Shown: one piece after another, positions 49,350 to 60,260 of the stretch | Layout of the letters: the number at the start of each line of letters is the position of its first letter | Numbering within the stretch: the stretch's first letter is position 1 | Origin: Melghiribacillus thermohalophilus | Lineage (GTDB): Bacteria; Bacillota; Bacilli; Bacillales; Alkalibacillaceae | Length of the DNA stretch: 64,000 nt | Reading direction: 5' to 3' | Assembly (NCBI RefSeq): GCF_004342905.1 | Contig: NZ_SMAN01000001.1 | Location: 399,437-463,436, forward strand | Program-made: the position numbers and the translations under genes | The notes under the pieces: model-generated | What the model was told of the DNA's origin: nothing | Database searches by the model: none | The model's input: only the letters and a program-made list of their open reading frames with translations

Positions 49350-50003
49350 CTCTTCCGTTTCTTTTAAATCCACATAAAGGGATCCGTCATCATTTACTGT
49401 ACAGTAGGATATTTGATCCATGTTCACATACCCGGACTGTTTCAGTTTCTCTTTTAGCCATTGCTTATCCTTTCCCAGTTCATGAAGGGCGTCGTCAATA
49501 ATCTTACCATCTTCTATCAGCGGATCGATTGGAATAATTGGTTTTGACTTTTTTTCAAAAACAGATAACTTTCCATTGGCTTCGAGCACCGCAAGGTCAA
49601 CGTCCTGAATTTTTTGAACCCCTTTATCCCTCAGCTGCATCAAGAGATCATCAATGTTGTATCGCTGACTTTTCATTTCTTTTTCATCGATTTTTCCATC
49701 ATGAATGATAATGGAAGGTTTGCCATCAATCCACCTTCTGATCTTTAAATTTTTCAGGGATATAAATGCAGTAAAACGCTGAATCATCAACAGTACAATC
49801 ATCGGTACAATGGCATACAGAAAATGTTTTTCTGGCTTTTCAATCGAAAAAACAGCCATTTCAGCAAGCATAATAAAGATGACGAGATCAAATATACCCA
49901 GTTCACCGACTTCTCTCTTCCCCATAAGCCGAAAAATGAGTAATAGAATGATATACGCTAAAACGGTTCGGTAAATCAGCCCCCAAATCACAATCGCATC
50001 CAT
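49341..50003 (-). CDS. DUF421 (YetF/YrbG) family membrane protein
   Basis: 220 residues: three N-terminal helices (YRTVLAYIILLLIFRLMGKREVGELGIFDLVIFIMLAEMAV, read in parts) and a soluble C-terminal domain with the family block KPSIIIHDGKIDEKEMKSQRYNIDDLLMQLRDKGVQKIQDV. B. subtilis members such as YetF contribute to spore germination; the role of this YrbG-type copy is unknown. The position next to spoVB is conserved. Confidence 0.88.
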   Translation of the reverse strand: MDAIVIWGLIYRTVLAYIILLLIFRLMGKREVGELGIFDLVIFIMLAEMAVFSIEKPEKHFLYAIVPMIVLLMIQRFTAFISLKNLKIRRWIDGKPSIIIHDGKIDEKEMKSQRYNIDDLLMQLRDKGVQKIQDVDLAVLEANGKLSVFEKKSKPIIPIDPLIEDGKIIDDALHELGKDKQWLKEKLKQSGYVNMDQISYCTVNDDGSLYVDLKETEEKS

Positions 50004-50062
50004 GATTGTTTTACATCTCCTCTAAGGACATCATATCAATGATGTAGTTTGTACATCTTTTC

Positions 50063-51376
50063 TTAAAAATATGCTCTGGTAAGGGAGCCGGAAAATGGGA
50101 TCAAATACCTAAAAATAATGTAGATCGTTGAAATAAAAAGGGATAAAATGACGACTGAAAAACCATATTTTAAAAATTTCATGAATGAAATCCCCTCTCC
50201 TTTACTTGCGGCAATTCCAGCCACAACTACATTGGCGGAAGCACCGAGGAGTGTCCCGTTTCCCCCGAGGCATGCTCCGAGGGCCAGAGACCACCAGAGG
50301 GGATCTAAATTTAGCATCCCAAAATCTTGAAATTCTCGGATAACAGGTATCATGGCTGCTACAAAGGGAATGTTGTCCACAAGCCCGGAAGCAATTCCTG
50401 AAACCCATAAAATCATGATAGCTGTTTTCGGCAAGTCTCCTTCTGTCAGCCATATGATTCCCTTTGCAATCTCATCAATGACTCCCGTTGTTTCCAGCCC
50501 TCCGACAAGAATAAATAGCCCCATAAAGAAGAATAATGTCAGCCATTCCACTTCTCGAAAAATTTCTTCCGTATCCAGATCCTTATCTGAAAGGAGAAGC
50601 AAAAGAAGTGCCCCGGAGACAGCAATGGTGGTCAAATCCACATGCAGAACCGGATGAAGCAGAAATCCAGTGATGGTCAGACACAAAATCGTCATGGACT
50701 TATATAAGAGCGGGGTTTTTTTTAAGTTATACCCTTCGCTTAAGTTTTCCCAGTTGATATCCATGCGGTTTGCTGACTGAAACCTGGACCGGAACAGGAA
50801 CAGCATCAGAGCAAGATTCACTGCAAATATTAAGATGACAACGGGTCCTAAATGGATGATAAACGATAGAAATGTAAAATGTTCAACGGCCTGGCCAATC
50901 ATAATATTTGGAGGGTCGCCAATTAGCGTAGCTGTCCCTCCAATATTGCAACTAAATATAACACCGAGTAAATATGGAAAAGCCGGAAGAGAGAGCATTC
51001 TGGTTATATTCAGGAGAACAGGAACAAACAGCAGTACAGATGTGACATTATCTAACAGGGCAGAACTGACAGCAGTCAAGCAGGAAATCGTAATGAACAG
51101 GCGGACAGGTTCGCCCCTTACATTTTCCGCCATCTTGAAGGCTATATACTCAAAAAAGCCTGTCCGCTGTGTAATGGAAACAAGCAGCATCATGGAAAAC
51201 AATAATGTGATGGTATGCCAGTCAATAAACGAATAAAAAGCATCATTCCAGTCGTAAATTCCCGTGATGAGCATCAGCACACCACCTGTCAGGGCAACCA
51301 GCGCACGATTGACTTTTTCCAGCATAATGAACAGGTAGCTGATCAAAAATATGAAAATGGATAGTAGCGCCTCCAT
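50063..51376 (-). CDS. ArsB/NhaD-type ion transporter
   Basis: 437 residues, about 12 helices, ion-transporter superfamily. Seen: SALLDNVTSVLLFVPV and CNIGGTATLIGDPPNIMIGQA, and in the second half the matching repeat ASGLVDNIPFVAAMIPV and LGACLGGNGTLLGASANVV; these paired N/D-P motifs form the transport core. The substrate could be Na+, arsenite or an organic anion; no ars genes lie nearby, so Na+/H+ exchange is a reasonable guess. AAAGGAG precedes ATGATG at 51379. I do not recall it between yrbG and yrzE in B. subtilis. Confidence 0.82.
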   Translation of the reverse strand: MEALLSIFIFLISYLFIMLEKVNRALVALTGGVLMLITGIYDWNDAFYSFIDWHTITLLFSMMLLVSITQRTGFFEYIAFKMAENVRGEPVRLFITISCLTAVSSALLDNVTSVLLFVPVLLNITRMLSLPAFPYLLGVIFSCNIGGTATLIGDPPNIMIGQAVEHFTFLSFIIHLGPVVILIFAVNLALMLFLFRSRFQSANRMDINWENLSEGYNLKKTPLLYKSMTILCLTITGFLLHPVLHVDLTTIAVSGALLLLLLSDKDLDTEEIFREVEWLTLFFFMGLFILVGGLETTGVIDEIAKGIIWLTEGDLPKTAIMILWVSGIASGLVDNIPFVAAMIPVIREFQDFGMLNLDPLWWSLALGACLGGNGTLLGASANVVVAGIAASKGEGISFMKFLKYGFSVVILSLFISTIYIIFRYLIPFSGSLTRAYF

Positions 51377-51506
51377 CATTTCTTCTCCTTTTGTCCACTT
51401 ATTACTACCCACTATATTCAGGAACAGCCCCAAAATATTTTGATTCTATTTTTATTTTTCCTGAATATAATGAGGTAAAAATTGGACAAACAAGGAGGAG
51501 AAATAA

Positions 51507-51887
51507 GTGGTGGGTAATAAAGTGACAGCTCTTCTGTATGGATGGGTAACGATTTTTGTACTAATGATTGCCACAAGCCTGATTATGGCACTTCTGATGA
51601 GATTTACCACAATGGACGAGAGCACGCTGAACTGGCTGACCGGCGGACTGGCCATTCTGTATCTATTTTTCGGAGGATTTTTTTCAGGGGCAAAAGGAAA
51701 AGAAAAAGGATGGATGCTCGGGGCTTTAACAGGAATCGGATACAGCTTATTTGTCTTTCTCTATCAGTTCCTGGCTTTTGATCAATTATTTACTACAAAC
51801 CAGTGGATGTATCATGGACTGTTTCTTCTTTCAGCCATAATAGGAGGCATTTTAGGTGTTAACCTGTTCGGAAAACAACAGGCATAA
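51507..51887 (+). CDS. yrzE: TIGR04086 family membrane protein (YrzE)
   Basis: 126 residues, four membrane helices, about 30 residues each (LLYGWVTIFVLMIATSLIMALLM, GGLAILYLFFGGFFSG, GYSLFVFLYQFLAF, FLLSAIIGGILGVNLFG; some read in parts). The function is unknown. GTG 51507 (or GTG 51510) has AAGGAGGAG upstream. It is divergent from the ion transporter gene and convergent with yajC. Confidence 0.82.
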   Translation: MVGNKVTALLYGWVTIFVLMIATSLIMALLMRFTTMDESTLNWLTGGLAILYLFFGGFFSGAKGKEKGWMLGALTGIGYSLFVFLYQFLAFDQLFTTNQWMYHGLFLLSAIIGGILGVNLFGKQQA

Positions 51888-51943
51888 AGACTAAACCCCC
51901 TGGCTACTGTTAAGAGCGAGGGGGGATGTATGCATGATCTAGA

Positions 51944-52207
51944 TTATGAATCACTTACAACTTCACGCACCGCAGAACGGTCGTATGTAAGTTTGGTACC
52001 ATCCTCAACACGAAGAACGACTTTATTTTCATCCAGAGCATGGACTTCAGCGTGAAGACCTCCAATGGTGATGATTTTATCACCCTTCTGCAAATTGTTT
52101 TGCATCTCCTGAACCTGTTTTTGCCTTTTTTGCTGAGGGCGAATCAGAATAAAGTAAAAAATCACAAAAAACAAAATAATCGGTGATAATTGTATCAGCA
52201 AATCCAT
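51944..52207 (-). CDS. yajC: Preprotein translocase subunit YajC
   Basis: Small partner of SecDF in the Sec holocomplex. 87 residues: one membrane helix (PIILFFVIFYFILIRPQQKRQKQ) and a short cytosolic domain with MQNNLQKGDKIITIGGLHAEV. Follows tgt after 18 bases, an order conserved across bacteria. Confidence 0.95.
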   Translation of the reverse strand: MDLLIQLSPIILFFVIFYFILIRPQQKRQKQVQEMQNNLQKGDKIITIGGLHAEVHALDENKVVLRVEDGTKLTYDRSAVREVVSDS

Positions 52208-52225
52208 TCGATGAACCCCCTTTCT

Positions 52226-54420
<2,195 letters not shown>

Positions 54421-54442
54421 CCTACATTTCTGCTCCTTTTCT

Positions 54443-54643
54443 TTATCTAAATCGGCTGATGAAATAAAAAATCAGGGAAAGCACAATGCTGATAACGATC
54501 GACGTCATAATGGGAAAATAAAACGTAACATTTCCTTTTTTAAATACAAAGTCACCCGGGAGTTTGCCGATCAAACTCCAGACTAGTCCAATTACGATAA
54601 AAACAATCCCTAAAAGGATAAACAGCTTGCCGAACTCCATCAA
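54443..54643 (-). CDS. DUF2905 family small membrane protein (YrzS type)
   Basis: 66 residues, two membrane helices ([21 protein letters not shown] and [19 protein letters not shown]) joined by the family loop [18 protein letters not shown]. The function is unknown. Its start overlaps the ruvB stop by four bases, so it is translationally coupled in the ruvAB-queA operon. Confidence 0.88.
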   Translation of the reverse strand: MMEFGKLFILLGIVFIVIGLVWSLIGKLPGDFVFKKGNVTFYFPIMTSIVISIVLSLIFYFISRFR

Positions 54644-55644
54644 GATTCCGGAACCTCCCGATTAAAATGCTGATAGGCCGGAGGGGTCACCACGCGTCCC
54701 CTGGGGGTCCGCTGAATATAACCGATTTGCAACAAAAAAGGCTCGTAAACATCCTCAATGGTCTGCGGCTCTTCCCCGATGGTAGCGGCAATCGTATCCA
54801 GCCCAACCGGCCCCCCATTGAACTTATCGATAATACCAAGGATATATTTATGATCAACATGATCCAGTCCCTGCTGATCAACCTGTAGCATCTCTAATGC
54901 CTTACGTGTCGTTTTCAGGGAGATCACCCTTTCCCCATGCACCTGAGCAATATCTCTTACCCGTTTAAACAGACGGTTGGCTATTCTTGGAGTTCCTCTG
55001 GACCTCCGGGCAATTTCCATGGCAGCATCCTCAGAAATATCCACCTCAAAAATGGCTGCTGTACGCTTGACTATGGAGCACAGGGCATCTGAATCGTAAA
55101 AATCAAGCCTGCTTAACACCCCAAAACGATCCCTCAGGGGAGCCGACAGAAGACCGGCTCTGGTCGTTGCACCTACCAGGGTAAACGGGGGAAGGTCAAG
55201 CCTTACCGAACGGGCACTGGAGCCTGATCCAATGACGATGTCCAGGAAAAAATCTTCCATCGCTGGATAAAGAACCTCCTCAACTGAACGGGGAAGGCGG
55301 TGAATTTCATCGATAAACAGAACATCCCCTGGTTCCAGTGAAGATAAAATCGCTGCAAGATCTCCAGCCCGCTCAATTGCTGGACCGGATGTCGCCCGGA
55401 ACTGTACGCCCATTTCGTTGGCAATTATAGCGGCAAGAGTCGTTTTGCCGAGACCCGGCGGCCCATATAATAATACATGGTCTAAAGGCTCTTCGCGCAT
55501 TCTGGCTGCTTCAATAAAGATAGCTAAATTTTCTTTGGCTTTATTCTGACCAATATATTCATTCAGTGATGAGGGGCGCAAACCTGTTTCAATTGTAATA
55601 TCCTCTTCCTGCATTTCTCCAGAAACCATGCGTTCTTCCATCAT
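54640..55644 (-). CDS. ruvB: Holliday junction branch migration helicase RuvB
   Basis: AAA+ motor that drives branch migration with RuvA. 334 residues. Seen: [19 protein letters not shown], Walker [15 protein letters not shown], Walker [18 protein letters not shown], sensor [19 protein letters not shown] and the C-terminal winged helix ([18 protein letters not shown]). The start is one of the paired ATGs at 55644/55641 behind AGAGGGGAAG. No ruvC is expected in this lineage; recU is used elsewhere. Confidence 0.97.
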   Translation of the reverse strand: MMEERMVSGEMQEEDITIETGLRPSSLNEYIGQNKAKENLAIFIEAARMREEPLDHVLLYGPPGLGKTTLAAIIANEMGVQFRATSGPAIERAGDLAAILSSLEPGDVLFIDEIHRLPRSVEEVLYPAMEDFFLDIVIGSGSSARSVRLDLPPFTLVGATTRAGLLSAPLRDRFGVLSRLDFYDSDALCSIVKRTAAIFEVDISEDAAMEIARRSRGTPRIANRLFKRVRDIAQVHGERVISLKTTRKALEMLQVDQQGLDHVDHKYILGIIDKFNGGPVGLDTIAATIGEEPQTIEDVYEPFLLQIGYIQRTPRGRVVTPPAYQHFNREVPES

Positions 55645-55659
55645 TTCTTCCCCTCTTTT

Positions 55660-56274
55660 CTATTTAGAATTCATCATAAAAGACAACCCTTTTCGGACAT
55701 AGTCATCTACTGACTGAGCCTCCAGTTTCCGCAGTTCTGGCATGATCTTCTGAACTTCGCGCTGTGTATAGCCGAGAGCCATCAGAGCTTCGAGTGCTTG
55801 ATCCATCATCTGTTCCTTTTGTTCATATTGTGCGGCATGGCCTTTGCCTGTTACCTGGGTGCCTTCATCCAGCCAGTTCGAAACCTTCCCTTTTAAATCT
55901 AATATCATTTGTCTTGCGGTTTTTTTGCCGACACCCGGAAAACGGGTCAAGTATTTTTCATCTTCACGTTCAATGGCCGCGGCAATTTCCTGTACCCCGG
56001 ATGCAGAAAGAATATTTAGTGCTCCCTTTGGGCCAATTCCAGATACATTCAGGAGTTTCGCAAACAGTTCTTTTTCTTCGCGGCTTTTGAAGCCATACAG
56101 AACCTGAGCATCCTCCCGGACATAGTGATATGTATATATTCGCACATGCTGGTTCATTTGTTGTTGAAACTGATAAGGATTGGCACAAACAATTTCATAG
56201 CCAACTCCCTGTACCGATACGAGCACGCTTTCATCTTCTATTCTTACAATTTTCCCCTCAATAAATGCAATCAT
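55660..56274 (-). CDS. ruvA: Holliday junction DNA helicase subunit RuvA
   Basis: Junction-binding partner of RuvB. 204 residues. Seen: OB fold start MIAFIEGKIVRIEDESVLVSVQGVGYEI (read in parts), two helix-hairpin-helix motifs (LLNVSGIGPKGALNIL, LTRFPGVGKKTARQMILDL) and the C-terminal RuvB-contact domain (DQALEALMALGYTQREV). ATG 56274 opens the ruvA-ruvB-DUF2905-queA-tgt-yajC run. Confidence 0.96.
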   Translation of the reverse strand: MIAFIEGKIVRIEDESVLVSVQGVGYEIVCANPYQFQQQMNQHVRIYTYHYVREDAQVLYGFKSREEKELFAKLLNVSGIGPKGALNILSASGVQEIAAAIEREDEKYLTRFPGVGKKTARQMILDLKGKVSNWLDEGTQVTGKGHAAQYEQKEQMMDQALEALMALGYTQREVQKIMPELRKLEAQSVDDYVRKGLSFMMNSK

Positions 56275-56527
56275 TTCCGGCTTCCTTCCTGAATGAGTAA
56301 CTATATGTCATCCTTTATCATTTTAACATATTCTCCATCATCATTTTCAATTATATCACGCCCTATCCCTCCTTTTTTCGCATACTTCTGGCCAATCCTT
56401 TGCTGGTGCGGGAAAAGACAAATCGGTGTTGCTGACAGATGGATTGATTCTTTAGATGATTTTGTCATGAAACATTTTCCGATGGGACTCGTAAACCATT
56501 AGTAAGTATTGGATGGGAGGAGAAATG

Positions 56528-57061
56528 ATGATTTTAGGGAAGTCTGTCTATTTAAGACCTATCGAGAAGGAAGATATGAAAAGCTATCATCAGGCCATAC
56601 ATAATGAGGATATTCGATTTTTGACAGGCACCAGGAACACCATTACTCTGGAACAGGCCTATGAATATTATGAACGAATCACCAGTGATGAAACCAGACA
56701 TGATTTTGCTATTTGTTTGAAAGATCAACATACCATAATTGGAGACTTAACTATTCTTGATATTGATAACATAAACCGTAAAGGGGGATTCCGAATAGCC
56801 ATCCATCACCCGGATTACTTTAATAAAGGTTACGGGACGGAAGCGGTTCGTCTGGCCTTGAAATATTCTTTTGAGGATCTGTCTCTTAACCGGCTGCAAT
56901 TGGAAGTATATTCCCATAATCCACGTGGAATTCGGGCGTATGAAAAAGCCGGATTTAAACAGGAAGGTGTTATTAGAGAATCTCTTTTCCTTAACGGACG
57001 ATATTTTGACGAAATAATCATGGGGATCTTGAGAAAGGAATATGAGCAGCTATATCAATAA
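56528..57061 (+). CDS. GNAT family N-acetyltransferase
   Basis: 177 residues, RimJ/RimL/SpeG-like acetyltransferase. Seen: YLRPIEKEDMKSYHQAIHNEDIRFLTGTR at the N-terminus, the acetyl-CoA loop HPDYFNKGYGTEAVRLALKYSF and the C-terminal LNRLQLEVYSHNPRGIRAYEKAGFKQEGVIRES (read in parts). The substrate is unknown. ATG 56528 is preferred over 56525 for its spacing from GGGAGG. A plus-strand insertion between ruvA and bofC. Confidence 0.85.
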   Translation: MILGKSVYLRPIEKEDMKSYHQAIHNEDIRFLTGTRNTITLEQAYEYYERITSDETRHDFAICLKDQHTIIGDLTILDIDNINRKGGFRIAIHHPDYFNKGYGTEAVRLALKYSFEDLSLNRLQLEVYSHNPRGIRAYEKAGFKQEGVIRESLFLNGRYFDEIIMGILRKEYEQLYQ

Positions 57062-57107
57062 GAAGCTGCCATCTTTTTCTTTTTGCATCATCAAACCATC
57101 GGGGTAA

Positions 57108-57186
57108 GAGGCCGGGGCACTCATTCATGTGGTGATTGAATATCGTTCGGATATTTCATAACCTTTAGTGGTTTTGTCCCAGCCTC
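57108..57186 (-). repeat. GAGGCTGGGACAAAA-type inverted repeat, terminator-like
   Basis: The minus strand begins GAGGCTGGGACAAAA (57172-57186) and ends GTGCCCCGGCCTC (57108-57120), so the ends pair as a long hairpin; an inner palindrome GAATATC-GTTCG-GATATT lies at its centre. The GAGGCTGGGACAAAA motif is a dispersed intergenic element that I know from several Firmicutes. It stands between the convergent GNAT and bofC genes. Confidence 0.7.
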
Positions 57187-57226
57187 ATTTCATGACCTTT
57201 TCAGTTATGCTCAAGCTTTGACATTT

Positions 57227-57769
57227 TTATTGTCTGTGAACCTCTTTTGATGGAGCAAATTCTTTATAGGTCTGGATTACCTTTTTAAATTCTCCCTTAG
57301 ATCTGACTTTTATACCTTCACGGAGCTGTTTATAGTGAAAACTTTCCAATTTGCCTACATCAACCTGAAAAAAAGACTGAATGGCTTCCTCTTTCTCCGG
57401 TTTTCCTTTAAAAATTGTCAATATATTATCTTCATCCAGACCAAAATATCCATACTCTCTCACAATCGGAGAAAGTTCATCCATGTTTTTCAATAACACC
57501 ATTCGTTCCTCAGATTGATCGATCACCTTCCAGTCATCATACATAGACCAGAAATCCCTCATAGACCAGATGGTTTCCTGTTTAATTTTCTGCTCTTCAA
57601 ACCCATCTATATATTTTTTCTTCAGCACCACTTCAACTGTTACAGGTTCCCGCTCCCATGGCTTTTTATCACTGCTATCATGTTCCTGGTTTTCTGCAAA
57701 TACGTTGAATCCTGTAAGTGAGGCCATGGTAATCAAGGCTATAAGAAACATGGAAGACCGATTTTTCAT
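57227..57769 (-). CDS. bofC: Forespore regulator BofC
   Basis: Secreted to the intermembrane space of the sporangium, where it restrains SpoIVB and so delays pro-SigK cleavage. 180 residues: signal peptide (SSMFLIALITMASLTGFNVFA), then TVEVVLKKKYIDGFEEQKI, ETIWSMRDFWSMYDDWKVI and DELSPIVREYGYFGLDEDNILTIFKG, in the two-domain BofC layout. Its target pathway ends in SigK, encoded at 6.4 kb. Confidence 0.93.
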   Translation of the reverse strand: MKNRSSMFLIALITMASLTGFNVFAENQEHDSSDKKPWEREPVTVEVVLKKKYIDGFEEQKIKQETIWSMRDFWSMYDDWKVIDQSEERMVLLKNMDELSPIVREYGYFGLDEDNILTIFKGKPEKEEAIQSFFQVDVGKLESFHYKQLREGIKVRSKGEFKKVIQTYKEFAPSKEVHRQ

Positions 57770-57866
57770 ATGTGATCACCTTCCATTTGTCATGATTTCC
57801 TCCTGATCATTCATTCGTATTCTTGACCAACTATAAAGACTTCTCTATATGATGTCCATTAAAATG

Positions 57867-57906
57867 AAAACCCTCTATTTCCAGTTTTCCCGGAAATAGA
57901 AGGTTT
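57867..57906 (-). terminator. Terminator of yebC
   Basis: Minus strand AAAACCTTCTATTTCC / GGAAATAGAGGGTTTT stem with a short loop, followed by CATTTTAAT; starts ten bases past the yebC stop. Confidence 0.85.
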
Positions 57907-57915
57907 TATCCATTT

Positions 57916-58665
57916 TTATAGATTGCTCATGACTTCTTCATCGGCTTCCATGTTGTGATAGATATCCTGAACGTCATCATTGTCTTCCAGCATGTCAATC
58001 AGTTTCATCATTTTTTGGACATCTTCTTCTGAAATCTGTGAATATGTCTGTGGGATCATGGTAATCTCAGCAGTCTGGAAGGTATAGCCGCTCTTCTCCA
58101 GTGCATTCTTTACCTGCTCAAAAACTTCCGGCTCGGTAAATATCTCGTAGCTGTCATCTTCGGTCTCCATTTCTTCTGCTCCTGCTTCAATCACTTCCAG
58201 CATCAGTTCATCCTCATCCACGTCATGTTCATTGCGGTCGATGACTAGATATCCTTTGCGGTCAAACATATATGATACACAACCGCCTTCTCCAAGGTTT
58301 CCGCCATTTTTTGAAAAAGCATGGCGAACCTCCGAAGCTGTCCGGTTTTTGTTATCCGTAAGAGCTTTCACCATTACGGCAACGCCGCCAGGTCCATATC
58401 CTTCGTAGGTGATTTCATGATAGTCAATTTGTTCCAGATTTCCGGTAGCTTTCTTAATTGCACGTTCTATATTATCATTTGGCATATTGTTGGATTTTGC
58501 TTTGTCAATGGCTAATCGGAGTGTCGGGTTCGTATCCGGATCCCCGCCGCCCTGTTTGGCAGCAACATAAATTTCCTTTGCCAGCTTCATGAAAATTTTT
58601 CCCCGTTTGGCATCCTGTGCATTTTTTCTTCTTTTGATGTTATGCCACTTTGAATGACCAGCCAT
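57916..58665 (-). CDS. YebC/TACO1 family translation-associated regulator
   Basis: 249 residues. Seen: [42 protein letters not shown] (read in parts), [51 protein letters not shown], with the three-domain YebC layout. Some members act as transcription regulators, others relieve ribosome stalling at proline runs. ATG 58665 begins the conserved MAGHSKW; the longer start adds only seven residues. Confidence 0.93.
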   Translation of the reverse strand: MAGHSKWHNIKRRKNAQDAKRGKIFMKLAKEIYVAAKQGGGDPDTNPTLRLAIDKAKSNNMPNDNIERAIKKATGNLEQIDYHEITYEGYGPGGVAVMVKALTDNKNRTASEVRHAFSKNGGNLGEGGCVSYMFDRKGYLVIDRNEHDVDEDELMLEVIEAGAEEMETEDDSYEIFTEPEVFEQVKNALEKSGYTFQTAEITMIPQTYSQISEEDVQKMMKLIDMLEDNDDVQDIYHNMEADEEVMSNL

Positions 58666-58919
58666 AAGGATTCTCCTCTCTTTCACCCATCTGAAATAAG
58701 AAAAAACTCCTTTTTCAATATATCACAATCCCCGGGGACAAAAAAGTACCGAGAGCATAACTGGCATTATGTCTGTGACCAATAGCAGGGCTGCGAAAAG
58801 GAAAACCTGCCTTTGGAGATAAGAGGAGTTAGATTTCTACACATCCTTTCCCCGATAACAAAAGATTGATTCTGCGACGTTCAAAGAGAGCGCCTGATCC
58901 CTTTTTAATCTCAAAACAT

Positions 58920-59417
58920 TTACCGTGCACCCTGTCTGGCGTTTAAGCTTTTTAAACGATTAAAATAGATTTGATCCGTATAAACCACGACCTCTTTTTG
59001 CTTGATATCATCCCGTTCTGTCATATCTTCCACTACCTGCCGTACAATGGAAGCCGTATCCGTATCTGTTTCATAATTTTGTATGTCCAGTGCAACCATT
59101 ATTTTATCCTCTGTTACGACAGTCTGTGCACCGTTTACCCCGGGGACGGTTTCAACTCTGCTCCGGATAATTTCAGCAAGTGCAGCTAAATCTTTATCAC
59201 CGTAAGATGTTGCATTCAGGTTGTTTCCATCAAATAAGCGATCATTTAAGTCTTCAAGATCCGGCGTATCTTCCCCGGTAGTATTCTCTGGCTGTTCTTT
59301 CTGATATTCTAACGGCTGGGTGATATCAGGCTCTTTTTGCTGATCCAGGGAAGTATCCAGGCATCCTGATAATAATATCCCCATCACACCTGTCCATAGC
59401 ATAAAGGATTTTTTCAA
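58920..59417 (-). CDS. YhcN/YlaJ-family sporulation lipoprotein (CoxA type)
   Basis: 165 residues. A lipoprotein signal with lipobox LLSGC (Cys near residue 19), a Glu/Gln/Pro-rich linker, then the YhcN/YlaJ domain (LAALAEIIRSRVETVPGVNGAQTVVTEDKIMVALDI). Members sit in the spore inner membrane or cortex; B. subtilis coxA (yrbB) follows safA, which fits here. Start is TTG 59417; its AAGGAGGTG lies in one arm of a 17-bp hairpin (separate entry). Confidence 0.82.
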   Translation of the reverse strand: MKKSFMLWTGVMGILLSGCLDTSLDQQKEPDITQPLEYQKEQPENTTGEDTPDLEDLNDRLFDGNNLNATSYGDKDLAALAEIIRSRVETVPGVNGAQTVVTEDKIMVALDIQNYETDTDTASIVRQVVEDMTERDDIKQKEVVVYTDQIYFNRLKSLNARQGAR

Positions 59418-59419
59418 GG

Positions 59420-59464
59420 AAAAACACCTCCTTTTTACTTAGTTTGAAAAAAGGAGGTGTTTTT
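59420..59464 (-). promoter_or_regulatory. 17-bp hairpin between nadE and the lipoprotein gene, burying its ribosome binding site
   Basis: Perfect inverted repeat: arms AAAAACACCTCCTTTTT and AAAAAGGAGGTGTTTTT (59420-59436 and 59448-59464) with an 11-base loop. The 3' arm on the minus strand holds AAGGAGGTG, placed seven bases before TTG 59417. The hairpin plus TTTTT could also terminate nadE transcripts on either strand. Confidence 0.72.
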
Positions 59465-59480
59465 CATTCGGTACTTTTTA

Positions 59481-60227
59481 TCATTGATGAAAATCAGGAG
59501 GGGCAATAGCCAGCTGCCGTTTATGTTCTGTACGCTTATGCATTTGTTCGATGATCGCTCGGTCCCGGTCCGGTATGGATTCACCCCTCAAGTAACGATC
59601 AATCATATCATAGGTCGTACCCATTTCATTTTCATCGGTCTGACCCTCCCAGAGACCAGCACTTGGTGCTTTTTCAATAATGACATCTGGAACGCCGAGT
59701 TCTTTTGCCAGTTTACGAACCTCTCCTTTTGTGTAGTGCACCAGAGGCACTAAATCCACTCCACCATCACCGTACTTCGTAAAGTAACCGGTGTACCATT
59801 CTGCCGCATTATCTGTGCCGACTACTAAATATTTGTAATTTGCAGCAACGGTGTAAAGCGTGCTCATCCTGAGCCTTGCCCGCAAATTCGCATCACCCAG
59901 ACGTTCCTGTTCCCCGTTCCATTCACCTTTTTGCTTCAACTTTTTCTTGATTGTCTCAAACAACACCTGATGGGCTTCCGTCAAATCCACTTTGATACTG
60001 TCTATTCCTGAATGCTCCACAACTAACCGGGCATGTTCTTCATCTTTTGGATGACTTTTGCAGGGCATAATGACGCCCAGTGAACGTTCCGGCATGGCCC
60101 TTTTAATCAGATGGGCAACTACAGCTGAGTCTATTCCTCCACTGATACCTACCAATAACCCATTTGTCCCTGATTGCTGAACCTGCTGTTTTAACCACTC
60201 TGTCAGTTTCTCCACGTGTTCGTTCAT
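59481..60227 (-). CDS. nadE: NH3-dependent NAD+ synthetase
   Basis: Last step of NAD synthesis: deamido-NAD plus ammonia and ATP. 248 residues, shorter than the B. subtilis enzyme I know (272), with no glutaminase domain. Seen: PP-loop LLVGISGGIDSAVVAHL near residue 31, LGDANLRARLRMSTLYTVAAN, VGTDNAAEWYTGYFTKYGDGGVDLVPL (in parts) and PSAGLWEGQTDENEMG. ATG 60227 has AAAAGGGG upstream. It lies 33 bases after the coat kinase, inside the safA-coxA-type cluster, which is an unusual place. Confidence 0.92.
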   Translation of the reverse strand: MNEHVEKLTEWLKQQVQQSGTNGLLVGISGGIDSAVVAHLIKRAMPERSLGVIMPCKSHPKDEEHARLVVEHSGIDSIKVDLTEAHQVLFETIKKKLKQKGEWNGEQERLGDANLRARLRMSTLYTVAANYKYLVVGTDNAAEWYTGYFTKYGDGGVDLVPLVHYTKGEVRKLAKELGVPDVIIEKAPSAGLWEGQTDENEMGTTYDMIDRYLRGESIPDRDRAIIEQMHKRTEHKRQLAIAPPDFHQ

Positions 60228-60260
60228 CACTCGTATTCCCCTTTTATACATAATATATTA

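Noticed and set aside
51893-51927. CCCCCTGG...CGAGGGGG hairpin between yrzE and yajC as a terminator
   Set aside because: The stem is imperfect and no U-tract follows on either strand, so it is too weak to list.
56293-56502. 69-codon plus-strand frame between ruvA and the acetyltransferase gene
   Set aside because: The first half is Ser/Pro/Phe-rich translation of an A/T-rich promoter-like region, and no ribosome binding site is present; more likely the ruvA promoter region.
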